DNA from: Gerris lacustris
Taxonomy: Eukaryota > Arthropoda > Insecta > Hemiptera > Gerridae
Length of the DNA stretch: 64,000 nt
Direction of reading: 5' to 3'
NCBI GenBank assembly: GCA_951217055.1
Contig: OX578276.1
Location: forward strand, 62,632,402-62,696,401
Made by a program: the position numbers and the translations under genes. Below, piece by piece: positions 49,833 through 62,975 of this stretch. The notes beneath the pieces were generated by a model. That model saw nothing but the letters and a program-made list of their open reading frames with translations, was not told the DNA's origin and ran no database searches. Within the stretch, counting starts at the first letter, position 1. The number at the start of each line of letters is the position of its first letter.

Positions 49833-52800
49833 GTAAGTTTTAAATTATCTTTTTAAAGAAATGAGCTTATAAAAGCTTTCAAATAGTCCCTAGTATTAAA
49901 ATCTCATAACAAGCGATTTTTTAAAACGTTTTTGAACTTATCATCAAACATTGGGAATAATTTATATTTTTTTAAATAATTTATTTAGTTTATTAGGGTC
50001 CGTAGGCAAAACCAAGGACCCTTATATTTTCCTGCGTGTGTCTGTCCGTCCGTCCTGTCGCCTGCTCTCACGGCTTCATCTTTCGTCCGATCCCCCTCTA
50101 TCTCGCTTATATAAATTGCAAAAAGTCTGAAAAAATTCCTGAACATTCTTCGACCAAAAAAAAGATACCACTTTTTGGAAATTTCGAAAAAAATATTATT
50201 TTATTTTTTATTGACAAAATACGTTTTTTATAACTATGGTCTTTTCGATGAATTTATATGGTTGTTCAGTGGGATAAAAATACTTTATCAGAGTGTGTTT
50301 TGAGAATATCAGACCCTTAGGATAGTTCAAAGTAAGCTTCTTAGCATTTTAAAAAAAAACACTGTTTATACACTTTACAGTTAAACATTATACAATGTGG
50401 CCTACGGACCCTCGCTGTGTGCTGCTGACTAGCACACACTTGACCTGTTTATTTAAATTTATTTTCTCATGACATGTTATATTCGTAATTTCTTTATACT
50501 TAAATATAATAATTATATCGCAATACAATTATATGAGATTATGTACCTATACTCTCTTGTCATTGAGGACTTAAGATTTTACAAACGTAATTCAATCTTT
50601 TCTCCTATTCTTACCAAGGATGACCCAAACTTTTTGTTGTGGCTCAAATAGAACCAAAATTTCTTTAACAACCGGGGGGTTTAGGGTTTCTTCCCCTCTT
50701 TATATCTTGGCCACGTTTCCTCATTAATTGCTTTATAGTCAGAAACTAAGGCAGACAAAATAAACGGGTTTTGTCATTGGAAAAGGCATTACATTTACTT
50801 TTAAAATGTAATAATTTTAATTATAATTTTATTAATAACTGACCAAAACTTTTATGAGTATTTGGAAATAAAACTGATTAATAATACTGTAAAATTGTAA
50901 TGCAAAAGCGAACGCTTCTCCGCAAATAAATTCATCTCAGAATTGCCATTCACAATGAATCAGCTTTTGTAGAGTAAATTGGTTTTTAAAAAAAATATAA
51001 TATATATTTTAAAATAATTGATAAGTTGATTACTATCTTTATTTTAATAATAAACTATTTAAGTGCTCCAAATGGTAAAATCGTTGCCCGAAAAAATTAA
51101 GCTCTTAAAAATTACATACATATAAATAATTCCATCAATGTAAATCCACGTATAAGATGTTGATTAGCACAGATTTATAAAAAAGGTAATCAAACTAAAA
51201 AAAACTTATTAGGGACCACATAACATAAAATCCAATAATGAAGATCCAGTGGTGGGTATTTAGGCCGTCAACCTAAAATGCTTGAGAGATTTATATTCAT
51301 GATTAAACCTGAAAGAAGTAAACATAAAATATTCTGAAATATTGCAAATACAAATCTCATTTATTTCAATTTTTTTTGTGGGTTATTTAATAATCAGTAT
51401 TTTTTTTTATATACTATACTTTTATAGTTTAAAAAATAATAAGCCACATTGTTCAGTAAAAACTTTAAAAGTTTTTTTTGTAAGAAATGTATGTTATATA
51501 AATATTTGTATCCATCCAAACTCGTTTAACCTCTTTGTTTTATGAGTCAAAATGAAACTAAAGAAGTAATAAATATGTTGACAAATAACTTTCAGGTTTA
51601 TTTTAATATCTATTATAAAAAATCCCATATTGGACTTGTTTATTGTTATATAACATTCGGAGTTGAGCTTTATAATATGTAGTATTTGTTTCCCCTTTTC
51701 TTTTCAGGCTGCGGATAGCATGGATAAAGTCAGAGGAATTTTACAAAGCTGTTCTGACAAATTCGGAATAAATAAAGGTGAGAGGTGTTCTTGTTTTTAT
51801 CTTATAATTTATATTTAATAATATTATTTTATCTTTATAATTAAAATTTAAATTTAAAAGAATGGTCTTTACCAACACAAAAGAGGAGAAGACAAAACAA
51901 AAAGGCCAAGAGGAATTTAGTGATAAATATTACCATAAAGTAGTAATTATAAATACTTTATATCCTTATTTACTTATTTTTAAAAGAAACCCATCTTTAC
52001 ATCACCTAGTTATATTGCATCAATTTAAATTAGTGAACACCACATTATGTAATAGGTAATAAATATTAGTTTTTTTAATTTATATTTCACTCGAAGAGTG
52101 GAAGTGACTAGTAAATAATAATAATAAAAAAATCGGTCTGAGACAACTCAGACATACTTTCTCATGTACGAGTTCATAATTACTTGGCCCAGTGTTTCCC
52201 ATTTATTAGTTTTCGTTGGTATATTTAATTATTATTTAACATTTGATCAAAATATATTATAGAAATAACTTCTCCTCGGCGGGGAATCGAACCCGGTCTC
52301 TCTACGTCCACGTTTAAAGCTATTTTCTCAGGAACTAGATTTTTCCCGAAAAAACAGCTTATATCGTTAGATTCGTATTTAAATGGACTACATTTTAGAA
52401 TTTTTTAATCAAAATCGTCGGAACCGTCGACCGAAATAATTCTTTTTCACGTTTTTTCCAGAGTTTTTGGGGGTTAGCGCCCCCAAAATTGGGACTAAAA
52501 TTCATTTCTCAATTTCGCCTCGGGGTATGATTTTTCTGAACATGTATGCCAAATTTCGTCAAAATCGGCCTAGTAGTTTAGGCTCCAGGCGTCTGCACAG
52601 TTCATTTTTTAAATACAACTTTTTTGGACTCAGGGGACCTCAAAACATGTAAATCTATCAAAATGTCAAAATCGAATTTTCGCGCCATCACAATACTTTC
52701 TCTTTAAATGAGAAAGTTAAAATGTTAGGCACTACTCTTTAAACGTTCCTCATACATTTTCACTTTGTCCTAAGTTTTCTATTTGTTTAATTGTAAATTT

Positions 52801-55800
52801 ATTGAGTTGTTTCAGTATAAATAATCCTTTCCAACGGGGAATCGAACCCTGATTTTTTGACAGTAACTTTTCTCGGGAACTAGATATTTCCCGGACCTCA
52901 TTATTATATAGATGTTTAAATAAACTGCATGTACAAATTGTTTAATAAAATTTTGCTTCTGAACTTACCGCAATATACAACGCATTGTAAATTTGTTATT
53001 CAGGAGAACAATTCTTTTACTCTGAATTCAAATTTACCATAACAACATTTTTTGTCTCGTGTCTGACTGACCGTCTGTCTAAATATCAACATTTATGTGA
53101 ACACCCATATTTTATAAACTACCAGTCGGTTATGTCAATAGGCTCTAATGAAACTCAGTAGGGTTTAGCTGAACTAAGGTAGTAAAAAGTCAAATCTTGA
53201 ATAAAATTAAGGAAGTTAACACATTGTTCTAAAATAACATTTGTACCTATACTTTCTGGTAAATCGTCTGAAAATTTTGATTACATTTATTCATTTTTAG
53301 GGTCCGTAGGCAAAACCAAGGACCCTTATATATTTTCCTGCGTGTGTCTGTCTGTCCGTCCTGTCGCGTGCTCTCACGGCTACACCTTTCGTCCGATCAC
53401 TTTGAAATTTGGCATGAACGTGTCTTGTACCTACCCACATATTTTAAAAATATAGCCACTTAAAAAAAATATTTTTCAAAAAAATTAGGGTAAAAAAACT
53501 TAAGGGTTACAATTTTTTTATTTTTTTTCGACACCGTGAGGGGTATCATATGAAAGGGTACGTCGAGCCGATTACAAAAATATATAATTATTTGGATATA
53601 ACTTTGATAGGGCGAGCGTAGGCAAGTTTGAAGTGGGTGTGAAACGTGTCCCCCCCCCCTCTATCTTGCTTATGTGAAGTGCAAAAAATCTGAAAAAATT
53701 CCTGAACATTCTTCGACCAAAAGTAAAGATACCACTTTTTGGAAATTTCGAAAAAAATATTATTTTATCTTTTATTGACAAAATACGTTTTTTTATAATT
53801 ATGGTCTTTTCTATGTATTTATATGGTTGTAGTCCGGTTCAGTGGCAAAAAAATACTTTAGCAGAGGGTGTTTTGAGAATATCTGACCCATAGAATAGTT
53901 CAAAGTAAGCTTTTTAGCATTTTAAAAAAACACTGTTTATACACTTTACAGTTAAACATAATATATAGTGTGGCCTACGGACCCTCGCTGTGTGCTGACT
54001 TGCACACACTTGACCTGTTTATTGTTTTAACTTTTATCTTAGAAACATCATAGATATTTGACATTCATTAGTTAAAATTGGGCGTGGTGTCGAATAGTAG
54101 AAATGTTATATTATGTAATAAATAGAGTAATATATTGAGTAAATGTATATGCATTCTGAAATATATATTTAAAGGACATAAATTATTTGGTTTGTGTATG
54201 CACATTTAATCTATATATACAACAACAAGACAACTTTTAAATTTATCAATAAGATATATTTTATTTCCTTCAATTATTTTTAATAGTATTATTAATATTT
54301 TTATAATTAACTTATATTATTTGTAGAATTTTTAATAATTAATACTTTGTTCCAGACGAGTTCCTTAAAGAAGTGAAGGAGTACCGATTCCCTGATGATG
54401 ACAACACTAAGGTATGTAATGTAGATTTTAGTATTTGAATTTTTGATTAAAAATTGAATTGCTTAATTGTATAAATTTAAATTAAAATAAATCTTGTAGT
54501 ATTGCGTCTAATTAAAAAATAATTCTCGCTGCACCTACAAAATCCGCTATTTGACTAAAAAAAAACAACGCATTTCATTGTAAATTCATATTAGATAATA
54601 AATAAAATGTGGTAATTTCTCAAATTGCCACTTAAGCACGGTCAAACTTTTTATTTTTTTGTTTTTAAAAACATAAAAAACTGGTCTATTTACCTCAAAC
54701 ATGATGCTTAATGCGTTTTGGTACTATTCTTTACCTTCGCCAGTTTCTCGGACTCCACATCCTTCATATTTTATTTTTTTGTGACTCACTTTTCACCTTC
54801 CACAGTTCAGGCAACTCGCGATAAACTCACGCCAGAAAGCTAGCCAATAAAATCTTTGATTTATAATGCGAGTATTTGTAGAACTTCTCCCCCACCTTTC
54901 TAGAGAGTAGGCATTTCTCAATATGAAGAAACCGGCGGGAAATTAAGAGCGGGAACCAATGAAAACTAGAGCTTTTTAGCGCGAGTCATTTTTCCCACAA
55001 CGAGCAATCGGCAAGAAAAAAACTGATAATATTCTAATCGGCGCGAAACCATTTTCACTACACATGGTTTTCTTTAACAAATACTATTATTGAAATATTT
55101 AAATTTAAAAACAATCAACAATATCAAATCTTACAATTATAAAAAATGAATTGGTAGAAATATAGTAAAAACAAAACAAAATGATTATAATAGACGAGCT
55201 GCAGTGTTGCCACTAATTGAATTTATTTATGATTATTTTAAGACCTACTATTTTCTGTAACCTTTTTTATTTCTTTTTTATCTCTTTACTCCATTCTATT
55301 TTATAAATATGATCATTATAAGTATTTATAAACTTTTTTTTTTTTTTTTTTATAAATTCGTAATATTTTTAAGGTAAATTGTTCAAATAATTTAGGTTAA
55401 AGATTATATAAAACAAAAGGTTGTTTGTTTATTTATTTGTAGCGGAGAATGTGGGCGTGGCTTAGCCTGGAAAATCCTCAGAAAAATTGTATTTTGCTGC
55501 GTATTGTAATTTTTTCTTGAAACCTCACAGAAATTGAATTTTCATGCCTTAAAACAGTTCAACAATGCGTAATTTTGCTGCCGCTAGTAGGAAAAATATA
55601 TTTGCTATAAATGCTTGCAAAACATTAAATTGGCTGCATTTCATATAAATTATTGATTTGCAGCCGATATTTTTATATTTGCTTGCATCTTTTATATCCA
55701 CATAAATATATTGTTAAATGTCGGTACCAGAGGGCCCACCTCTTTTATTACGGTTTTATCCCAGACAAAATATTTATGGAATATTCTGGTAAAAATTCAT

Positions 55801-58800
55801 CACCATCTTCTAAATCTGACAGATCAGGTAAACACCTTCCTTAAATTTTATAAATCTCTTCAAGAGAAGTTTTTTTTAGGGTCCGTAGGCAAAACGAAAG
55901 ACCCTTATATTTTCCTGGGTGTGTCTGTCTGTCCGTCCGTCTGTCGCTCGCTCTCACGGCTACACCTTTCGTCCAATCACTTTGAAAATTTGGCATATAT
56001 GTGTATAGTACCTACCCACACATTTTAAAAATATAGTGACTTAAAAAAATTATTTTTAAAAAAAAATTTGGGAAAAAAAACTTAAGGGTTAAAAAATAAT
56101 GTTTTTTTCTGGAGACCGTGTGGGGTATCATATGAAAGGGTACGTTGAGCTGATTACAAATATATATAATTTTTTGGTTATAACTTGGTAAGTATAATTT
56201 TTTGAGTTTGAATTTGGTGAGAAAAGTGCCCCCCCCCCCTTCTATCTCGCTTATGTTAAGTGCAATAATTCTGAAAAAAACTCCTGAACATTTTTCGACC
56301 AAAAGTAAAGATACCACCCATTTTGGGAAATTTTGAAAAAAAAAAAATATATATTTTTGTTTTTATTGACAAAATACTTTTTTTTATATAATTATGCTCT
56401 TTTGGATGTATTTATATGTTTTTAGTCCGGTTCACTGGCAAAAAATACTATGGATAGTTCAAAGTAGGCTTTTTAGCATTTTAAAAAGCACCATTAGTAG
56501 GTACTACTTAAACAATACAGTGTTGCTTACGGACCCTCGCTGTGTGCTGACCAGCTCACACTTGACCTGTTTATTTCATTTTGCATTTTCCTATAACTCA
56601 ATTAGTCCTCTTTACAGGACACAAGTTCAATGGCTGGTAACTTCTGAACTAATAAAAATTTTGGAAAAATTGTATATAATCTTTTAGTTTTAACTCTTAT
56701 TTACCAATAAAGAAATCATCGAAGTATAAAATTTTCATACGTAGCAACTAAAGGAAGGAAGAAAACTGTCCACACAGTAACAGGCTTTGTGACAATAGAT
56801 GTGAGTCTGGTTATTATTTTTATATAACCTACATGTGTGATTAGATATTGCTACAATCTTGTGGTAAGTCATAACTAATCATATTATAAGGACATAGTGT
56901 CATATACCCACTTTCAGTCGTCCACAGCTATTTGGAGCTAAAATGACTGTCCTCTGGAGTGACCGAGGTGAGAGAAAGGTTAATACACATATCGAATAAA
57001 CTCCTATTATCGAAAAAAGGCTTAAATAAATAGTTTTCGCAATCATTTTGGATTCTAAACTCATATATTTAGTACTATGTACTTAGAACTTAACTGTTAT
57101 ATAAGTTATTTTAAATGATTATAAAATTTCTAGTAGTGGAAGTGAAACGTCGGACTTCAACCCCTTTGTGGCACGGATTTCACCGGAAAACCAAGTTTTT
57201 GATTACGAGCCAACCCGCGGAAGCCTACGCACTAAGTTATTTTAAACGATAAACGAAACTGATCATTTTAAACTTTTGGCAATATGGTTGTAGTAATTTC
57301 GGTAAATGTGTTTTCTATTGATTTAAGGACCGACTAGAAAAATTAAGGTCGTATGTCTTTGTAAACAAGAATAATTTTAATATTATTTATAAGGATTGTC
57401 TATTACCCTAAAATTCCAATATAACCTGGTCTTGAGTATCCTAATCTAGTCTATCCTATGACATCTCCAGGCTATTTATATTGCCTGCGATATCATATTT
57501 AATAAAAAAAAAATTGTATTAAGTGTTCCTTCATTTCTATGTACGGTAGATAAACTTGTTTGTTCCATACAATACTAAAACTAAATGTTTTTAATTACTT
57601 CTTATTTCCAATAATATATGTCAAAGATATTTTAAATTTCTGTTTTATGTGTAGGAAATCATTTTTAATTTATAAAATAAAATAAAAAATTAAGTAGAGA
57701 TATAACTAAATGTATTATTGTTGCAGTGTGCACTGGCTTGCTTCATGGAAGAAACTACAATGGTATGTACAATGTACAAGGACTCTCAAATTAATTATTC
57801 TTTTTACAATAAAAACCTCTTTTATGACCTTATTACGTCCTAAATTTAAATTTCCTACCTTTAGAGGGTCGGGCATTGATTATTTCTATGTCGTTATGAT
57901 TTCATATTTATACAAATTTTAACTTTTATTTTTCTATTTCTTCATTTCATTTTAGATGAAAGATCTTAAATTAAACGTTCCAGTTGTACAAGCTATGAAT
58001 AAAATGAAGTATGACGATCCAAACGTTGTGGCCCAAGGTGATAAAATTGTTATGGAATGCGAGCCTATGGGTAAGTGTCTATAAATATATTTGCTATTAA
58101 ATCTTATTAAAACAAATAAAATTATAATTCGTATACTTCTTGACGATAGGAAATTCTTTAGGCAATTATTAAACACTAATATAAAAAAATAATTTTTCCA
58201 ATATACTTGTTGTCAGAAGTTTCTCAGAGCATTGTATAATTTGTTTTATATAAATTATTATAAGGCTAACTTGATTATTCTTATCTTAATTCATAACCAA
58301 TCTCGAGCTGAGGAAACCATGAACATAAAAATTGCGGGTTACGGTTTGGGCTGTTTTGATCGAGCAGACTTTTAAGTCTTTATTTCAGACCTTATTATAA
58401 TCCGTACGAAACTAAAACCTAATACGGATCGTATATGAGTCGGTTTTATGCTTGATCTGAGTGAAATAGACTAAAATGTATAAGATTTAACAAGCTTTCA
58501 AACTTAACAGCTTTTTCTTTATCTAACGAGTGGTTTATATCTTGATTTTCTCAAACAAAAACTTTGTCAGGCATATTCTTAGTCGACAAGCACACAAATT
58601 GTTACTAAATGAGCTAAAAAATATTTTAAATTTAGAGTTGGTGGATGGTATGCTATTCATAATAATTTGGCTGCCAGTTAATTTACTTAGTTCTTTTGAC
58701 TTAAATGTGTCGTATTCATAAATATTTATGATATAGTTAAAATTATAGATATAGATTTCAGACTGAAGATCAACGACACAAAGTAGTATGTTTTCTTATT

Positions 58801-61800
58801 TCCGCATGCTTGGTTGTAAAGTTTATTTATGGAAATAACTTTCTGAACAAATCTGGTCTTCTTTGTTTACGGCAAACTCATAACAACTTAAATGACCTTC
58901 CCCTGAGCCTATTACATGTATCGTCAAACCTCTTTCAGGCCTACGCAGCGATCTTAAGTTAACTTAGATCTCACCTCAGATGATCGCCTGATAAGGTTAT
59001 GTAGATCAACAGATTCCTAATCATCAGTAGGAGTCACTGATAATGATAACATTGCCTTTAGTTTTCTAAGTTAGACTTTAGTAAATGGACGCTTTTGTAA
59101 AAGAAATTTTAGGCAATAATTTTGTTAAATTTGAATCAGTTGAATTAACTTGTTGTTGTATATTTAGACTTAGTTCAACGGGCATGTCAGATCACATGCT
59201 ATATCTCAAGTAAGACTTTAAATTCAACCAGTCGTTTGGAACTGATAAGTGAGCAACCCTGAGAACCTTGATAAGTGAAGTCACCTTCATTGTCACTGAT
59301 CGGCCGTTAAAAATACACGTCATTATCGTCACAAAAACTCTATTGGCCTCTATTGTCGCATGGATTTCTACATCTTTAGATTTTCTACATTCGAAGAGGT
59401 CCTTTACAGTTATACTATCCGATACAGATTGAAGATTGGCTGCCCTCGCGTTAAAATCTCCTAAATAAATAAATATGATACTACTAAAATTGTTCAAATT
59501 TTAACCGTGGTATTTGACCTCATGATCTTAATTACTTTAAATTGCCTTTTTGTTTGTCTTAATTTTATTTACTTGTTACAGTTAACAGCTCTGGAGAGAA
59601 AAATAATTGCCAACAAGCTTGGATTATAGCAAAGTGCGTTATAGATAAAGCAGAAAAGGTAATATATATATATATATATTATTTTATCACAATTTTTAAT
59701 AAATTATATTATTTCTACGGTGTATAACTGGAATTATTTTAGACTTTAGAAGTGTTACAGTTATAATTGCTACAGAGTGTAAACATCAACAAGATTGTTG
59801 CCCGGTGACTTCCTTTTTTGGAATTAAGATTACAAAAAGTTAATCCAAAAGATTATTTTTAAAAGGAAAAAAGTGTTATCATACAAAACAACTGAGAAGT
59901 AGGTTTTTTAGGACAGCGAGGATCAGTCAAAACTCTTCATTTTACTTTTGACAGATCCTCTCTATCCGATAATCCTAAGGGTTTCATAAGGACAATTTCT
60001 ACTCAGAGCTCTCTCATTTGAAGAGAGATGGAGGGCTTAATACTACCCTACACTTCTTAACCGTAGGCCCAAGATAGTTATAGGACTAGACATACATATA
60101 ATGTATTTTAAGCTTGTTGTTAAGAGAGAACTTCGACCCATGTTCCACGGAGTCGGAGCTGATAGGTAACTAACTAATTCGATTTAAAGATTTTAATGGA
60201 TTTACCTACATGTTTTGAGGTCCCTTGTGTCTAAAAAAGAGGTAAAAAATGTCTCTCTATCCTTTGTAGTAAGTTGTGTGTAATCTGTTAACTGTGTAAA
60301 AATTTGGCATCCATGTTTAGATAAAGTCATACCCCGAGATGCAATCGTGAAATCAATTTTAGCTATAAATGTAGGGGTACTTCCCCCGAAAAATCTGAAA
60401 AAGAAATATTTCTCGAAATCGGTTCTGACGATTTGATTAACTAATTTCCAAATGTAGTTCATTTAAATAAGAATTTAACCACATAAGTCGTTTTACCGTG
60501 AAAAATAAATAGGATTTTGTTGAATATCCAAAAACAATAAGTAAACAAGCTGTTGAACACTTTTTAAATACGTTTAATAAAAAAATTTGTCGCACCGATT
60601 TATTTAGTCAGTTAACATAATTATTGTTAATTTTAGAGAATTTCTAATTGTTGTGTTGGTAGCCATTAATCACACATCACGACGAAGATCAGTTTTACTT
60701 CATCGGCCATATTGTTTACTCGTATTTCGTATTTTTAATATCCGTTTTTCAGTTAATATCCGTTAAATCTCTATAAATTCACTTCTTAATTGAAAAGAAA
60801 GTAGTCAAAGTCGTTAATTAAAGTTTTGAAATGTATTGTTTGTTATAAATCAATCTTTTTTTAAATTTTGATACGGTTTTATTTCGACCAGTAAAACTTG
60901 CTTTTTAGGTTATTTTTCACACTGTTTTTGTTCGTCCATATACAGCATTTTTTATTTAAGTTATAAATATCATTATTTCTAGAATAATGTTGACAATAAT
61001 ACTTTTTAAGTTAATTTTATAAACATTTATAAAAGATTATGAAGAATATAAGAAAAAATATGAAGTCCAATTACGTCAAATTGAAAGAACTTAGCGGATG
61101 AGAAAAGGTATTTGATTCTTTCTAGTGTTTTTATGTAACCTTATCTTTTATATGAAAAATATTATTATAAGAAACTAAATTAAATTACAGTATTGTAAAA
61201 AGGAAGAATATTTGAAGCTATAAAAGTGAGTTTTTATTTATTTTTTTGTTGTAAATTCTTAAGACCAAACCGGAAGCTTGATTTTTTTTTATTTCTTGGA
61301 ATATTACTCCCTTTTTTCTATCTAATGTCTCGGACATCTTGTTTACTTTGGTAGTTGTGTCTTCAACCTGTTTTTTTTATTGTTTTTTTTTTTCCTTGAA
61401 TATTCGATAAAACTGTAGCAGTTGAGGAAAGGGTGTTTACCAAGCCGTATTGTTTTCTTTCTCATTTTACTCCCCCCCCCCATCCAATGTCTTTGTTTCT
61501 ATGACTCGGATTTCAGTTTCAGTCTTACACGTGATTATATAGTGAGAACTTGTACATTTAAAATGTGGTTTTGGAATGAAGGTGTAACTGATAAGTTTCA
61601 TTGTTAATTTAAGATAAATTATGTTTGATGTAAGTTAACTCGTCATATTTACCATATCAGTATTATTGAGCTATAATATTTAGGTTTGCACAAAATATTG
61701 CGGTTATGTTAGTTGTTAGTTAGATTAAAAGAATTTTTAAAGAAATTTCTTTCAGTAGAACATACTGCCAAATAATATCGATCGTTTAGGTTTATCATCG

Positions 61801-62389
61801 ATCGTTTTGGTTTATAATATCGATCGCTTACTGGGTTTAGAATAATCTTGGAAGTTAACAATATTAAGGATGTTTAATAGAGGCTTTACACTTTAGATAA
61901 AAGTAGTTTTAGATTAAAAAAATACATTATTTTATCCTTATTTAATTCTTTCTTACTTTTTGCCTAGAGTGCGTAAAAACAAATTTATTTATACGTAAAC
62001 TTATAATTTGCACGAAATATAGCTGCTAGAGAAAGCAATTTTTATCTTATATATCATCAATCGATTACAATAAGTATATATACGACTAAATTATAGAAGA
62101 TATAGATTAGGAAAATAAAGAGTGTAAAAATTCAACACTACATTATCCATTTTGTTTAAGCTGATTCGCCACCGTATTTTAAATTTTATAGAATGGCAAA
62201 CCCAGCAAATAAATATAAAATGATGCTTATAGCACAAAATCAAAAATTTATTTATAATATTATTTCATACTTTTATCTGTAATACTTCTAAAGCTATTGT
62301 AGTCTGCTTAAGTAATTTTATTATATGATTTAAATGAATTGTTGAATGTTTAATTTCAGGTGAATTTTCCAATACACCAGGGCCACTAA
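49776..62389 (+). CDS. Odorant-binding protein 2 (seven exons, 146 aa)
   Basis: Join of exons 49776-49832, 51708-51777, 54356-54411, 57727-57762, 57956-58070, 59582-59658 and 62360-62389, all with GT...AG introns. Exon lengths and phases equal those of OBP1. The leader is MDRRITILLTLAVFGLSSV. Cysteines fall at the same positions as OBP1: exon 2 ILQSCSDKF, exon 4 CALACFMEETTM, exon 5 VMECEPM, exon 6 NNCQQAWIIAKC. The protein ends VNFPIHQGH. The role is the same as OBP1: a small secreted carrier of hydrophobic ligands. Exon 3 differs at one residue (L for M); exons 2 and 6 differ more, including around Cys1 and between Cys5 and Cys6, which may alter the ligand pocket. Introns hold two long repeat A copies and several other fragments. 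Confidence 0.92.
49995..50454 (+). repeat. Repeat A, internally deleted copy in OBP2 intron 1
   Basis: AGGGTCCGTAGGCAAAACC start and CTACGGACCCTCGCTGTG...TTGACCTGTTTATTT end, with the middle deleted between TTCGTCCGATC and CCCCTCTATCTCGC. Confidence 0.85.
51708..51777 (+). CDS. OBP2 exon 2: mature N-terminus and Cys1
   Basis: AADSMDKVRGILQSCSDKF then GINK; acceptor TTTTCTTTTCAG, donor GTGAGA. Confidence 0.92.
52258..52330 (-). repeat. tRNA B-box-like fragment
   Basis: CGGCGGGGAATCGAACCCGGTC; a second, CAACGGGGAATCGAACCCTGA, lies at 52838. Probably SINE remnants; no full tRNA fold. Confidence 0.4.
52450..52718 (-). repeat. Dispersed repeat E, inverted copy in OBP2 intron 2
   Basis: CAAAATCGAATTTTCGCGCCATCAC and ACTTTCTCTTTAAATGAGAAAGT at its right end; the left part has CCAAATTTCGTCAAAATCGG and GTCTGCACAG. 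Confidence 0.72.
53299..54024 (+). repeat. Repeat A, longest copy (about 725 bp), OBP2 intron 2
   Basis: AGGGTCCGTAGGCAAAACCAAGGACCC at the left; GCCTACGGACCC near the right is the inverted counterpart of the first 12 bases. The right end adds GTGTGCTGACTTGCACAC, a small hairpin, and CTTGACCTGTTTATT. No transposase. Confidence 0.88.
54356..54411 (+). CDS. OBP2 exon 3
   Basis: DEFLKEVKEYRFPDDDNTK; acceptor TTGTTCCAG, donor GTATGT. Confidence 0.92.
55878..56574 (+). repeat. Repeat A copy in OBP2 intron 3
   Basis: Same ends as 53299-54024 with substitutions and small deletions; GCTTACGGACCCTCGC near the right end. Confidence 0.85.
57727..57762 (+). CDS. OBP2 exon 4: Cys2 and Cys3
   Basis: CALACFMEETTM; acceptor TTGTTGCAG, donor GTATGT. 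Confidence 0.92.
57956..58070 (+). CDS. OBP2 exon 5: Cys4
   Basis: MKDLKLNVPVVQAMNKMKY ... IVMECEPM; acceptor TTCATTTTAG, donor GTAAGT, phase 1. Confidence 0.92.
59582..59658 (+). CDS. OBP2 exon 6: Cys5 and Cys6
   Basis: NSSGEKNNCQQAWIIAKC then VIDKAEK; acceptor ACTTGTTACAG, donor GTAATA. Confidence 0.92.
60190..60440 (+). repeat. Diverged repeat E copy in OBP2 intron 6
   Basis: TTTTAATGGATTTACCTACATGTTTTGAGGTCC and AAATTTGGCATCCATGTTTAG match the body of the 44137 copy. Confidence 0.55.
62360..62389 (+). CDS. OBP2 exon 7: C-terminus and stop
   Basis: VNFPIHQGH then TAA; acceptor TTTAATTTCAG. AATAAA follows at 62495-62500, a likely poly(A) signal. Confidence 0.88.
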   Translation: MNFPIHQGH

Positions 62390-62717
62390 TTTTCCATATT
62401 TAGACGATTTAGACTTTCTTTGAAATGCAATAGTTTAAAAAAATATATTACATATTAATTAATTAGAGTAATGTTATTTTAAAAATAATAATTTAATAAA
62501 TAAGAGTATGTTTGTTTTAATCCTTTGCAATTTATTCCTTCCTTTTTACTTTAGTATTTTATTGTTACTGCAATCATTTTATATTTATTGTTCTGTAAAA
62601 GCGCAAGCAGAAGCTTTTAGTGACATCAAGATATCGCTAATAGCCAATAGCCAAACCAATAAGGTTCAGAAACCAACCAAGGTTCAGCAATGGTTCTCTT
62701 ACTAAATATACATTTTC

Positions 62718-62975
62718 TTCCGAGCTTACAGAAGGTAACGGAGGCATTGTGATCTTACTGAAGAACAAACATTTTTTACGTCTCCAAATTCAAATATTTC
62801 AAGACGGAAAACGTTTCAGACATCTGGGAACATTTTTGGTCTCGTGTCGGACTGTTCGTCTAAATTTTTGAGAACTACATATCTTAAAAACTACTTGTCC
62901 GAATTTAATGAAATTTGTATGGTAGATCCAATTAGCCCATTGTGGTTCCCATAAAAAATGTCAATCTTTTAAACC
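62718..62975 (+). repeat. Dispersed repeat B1, diverged copy
   Basis: CTTCCGAGCTTACAGAAGGTAACGGAGGC, CAAGACGGAAAACGTTTCAGACATC and CATATCTTAAAAACTAC in the order of 22879-23200. Confidence 0.7.
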
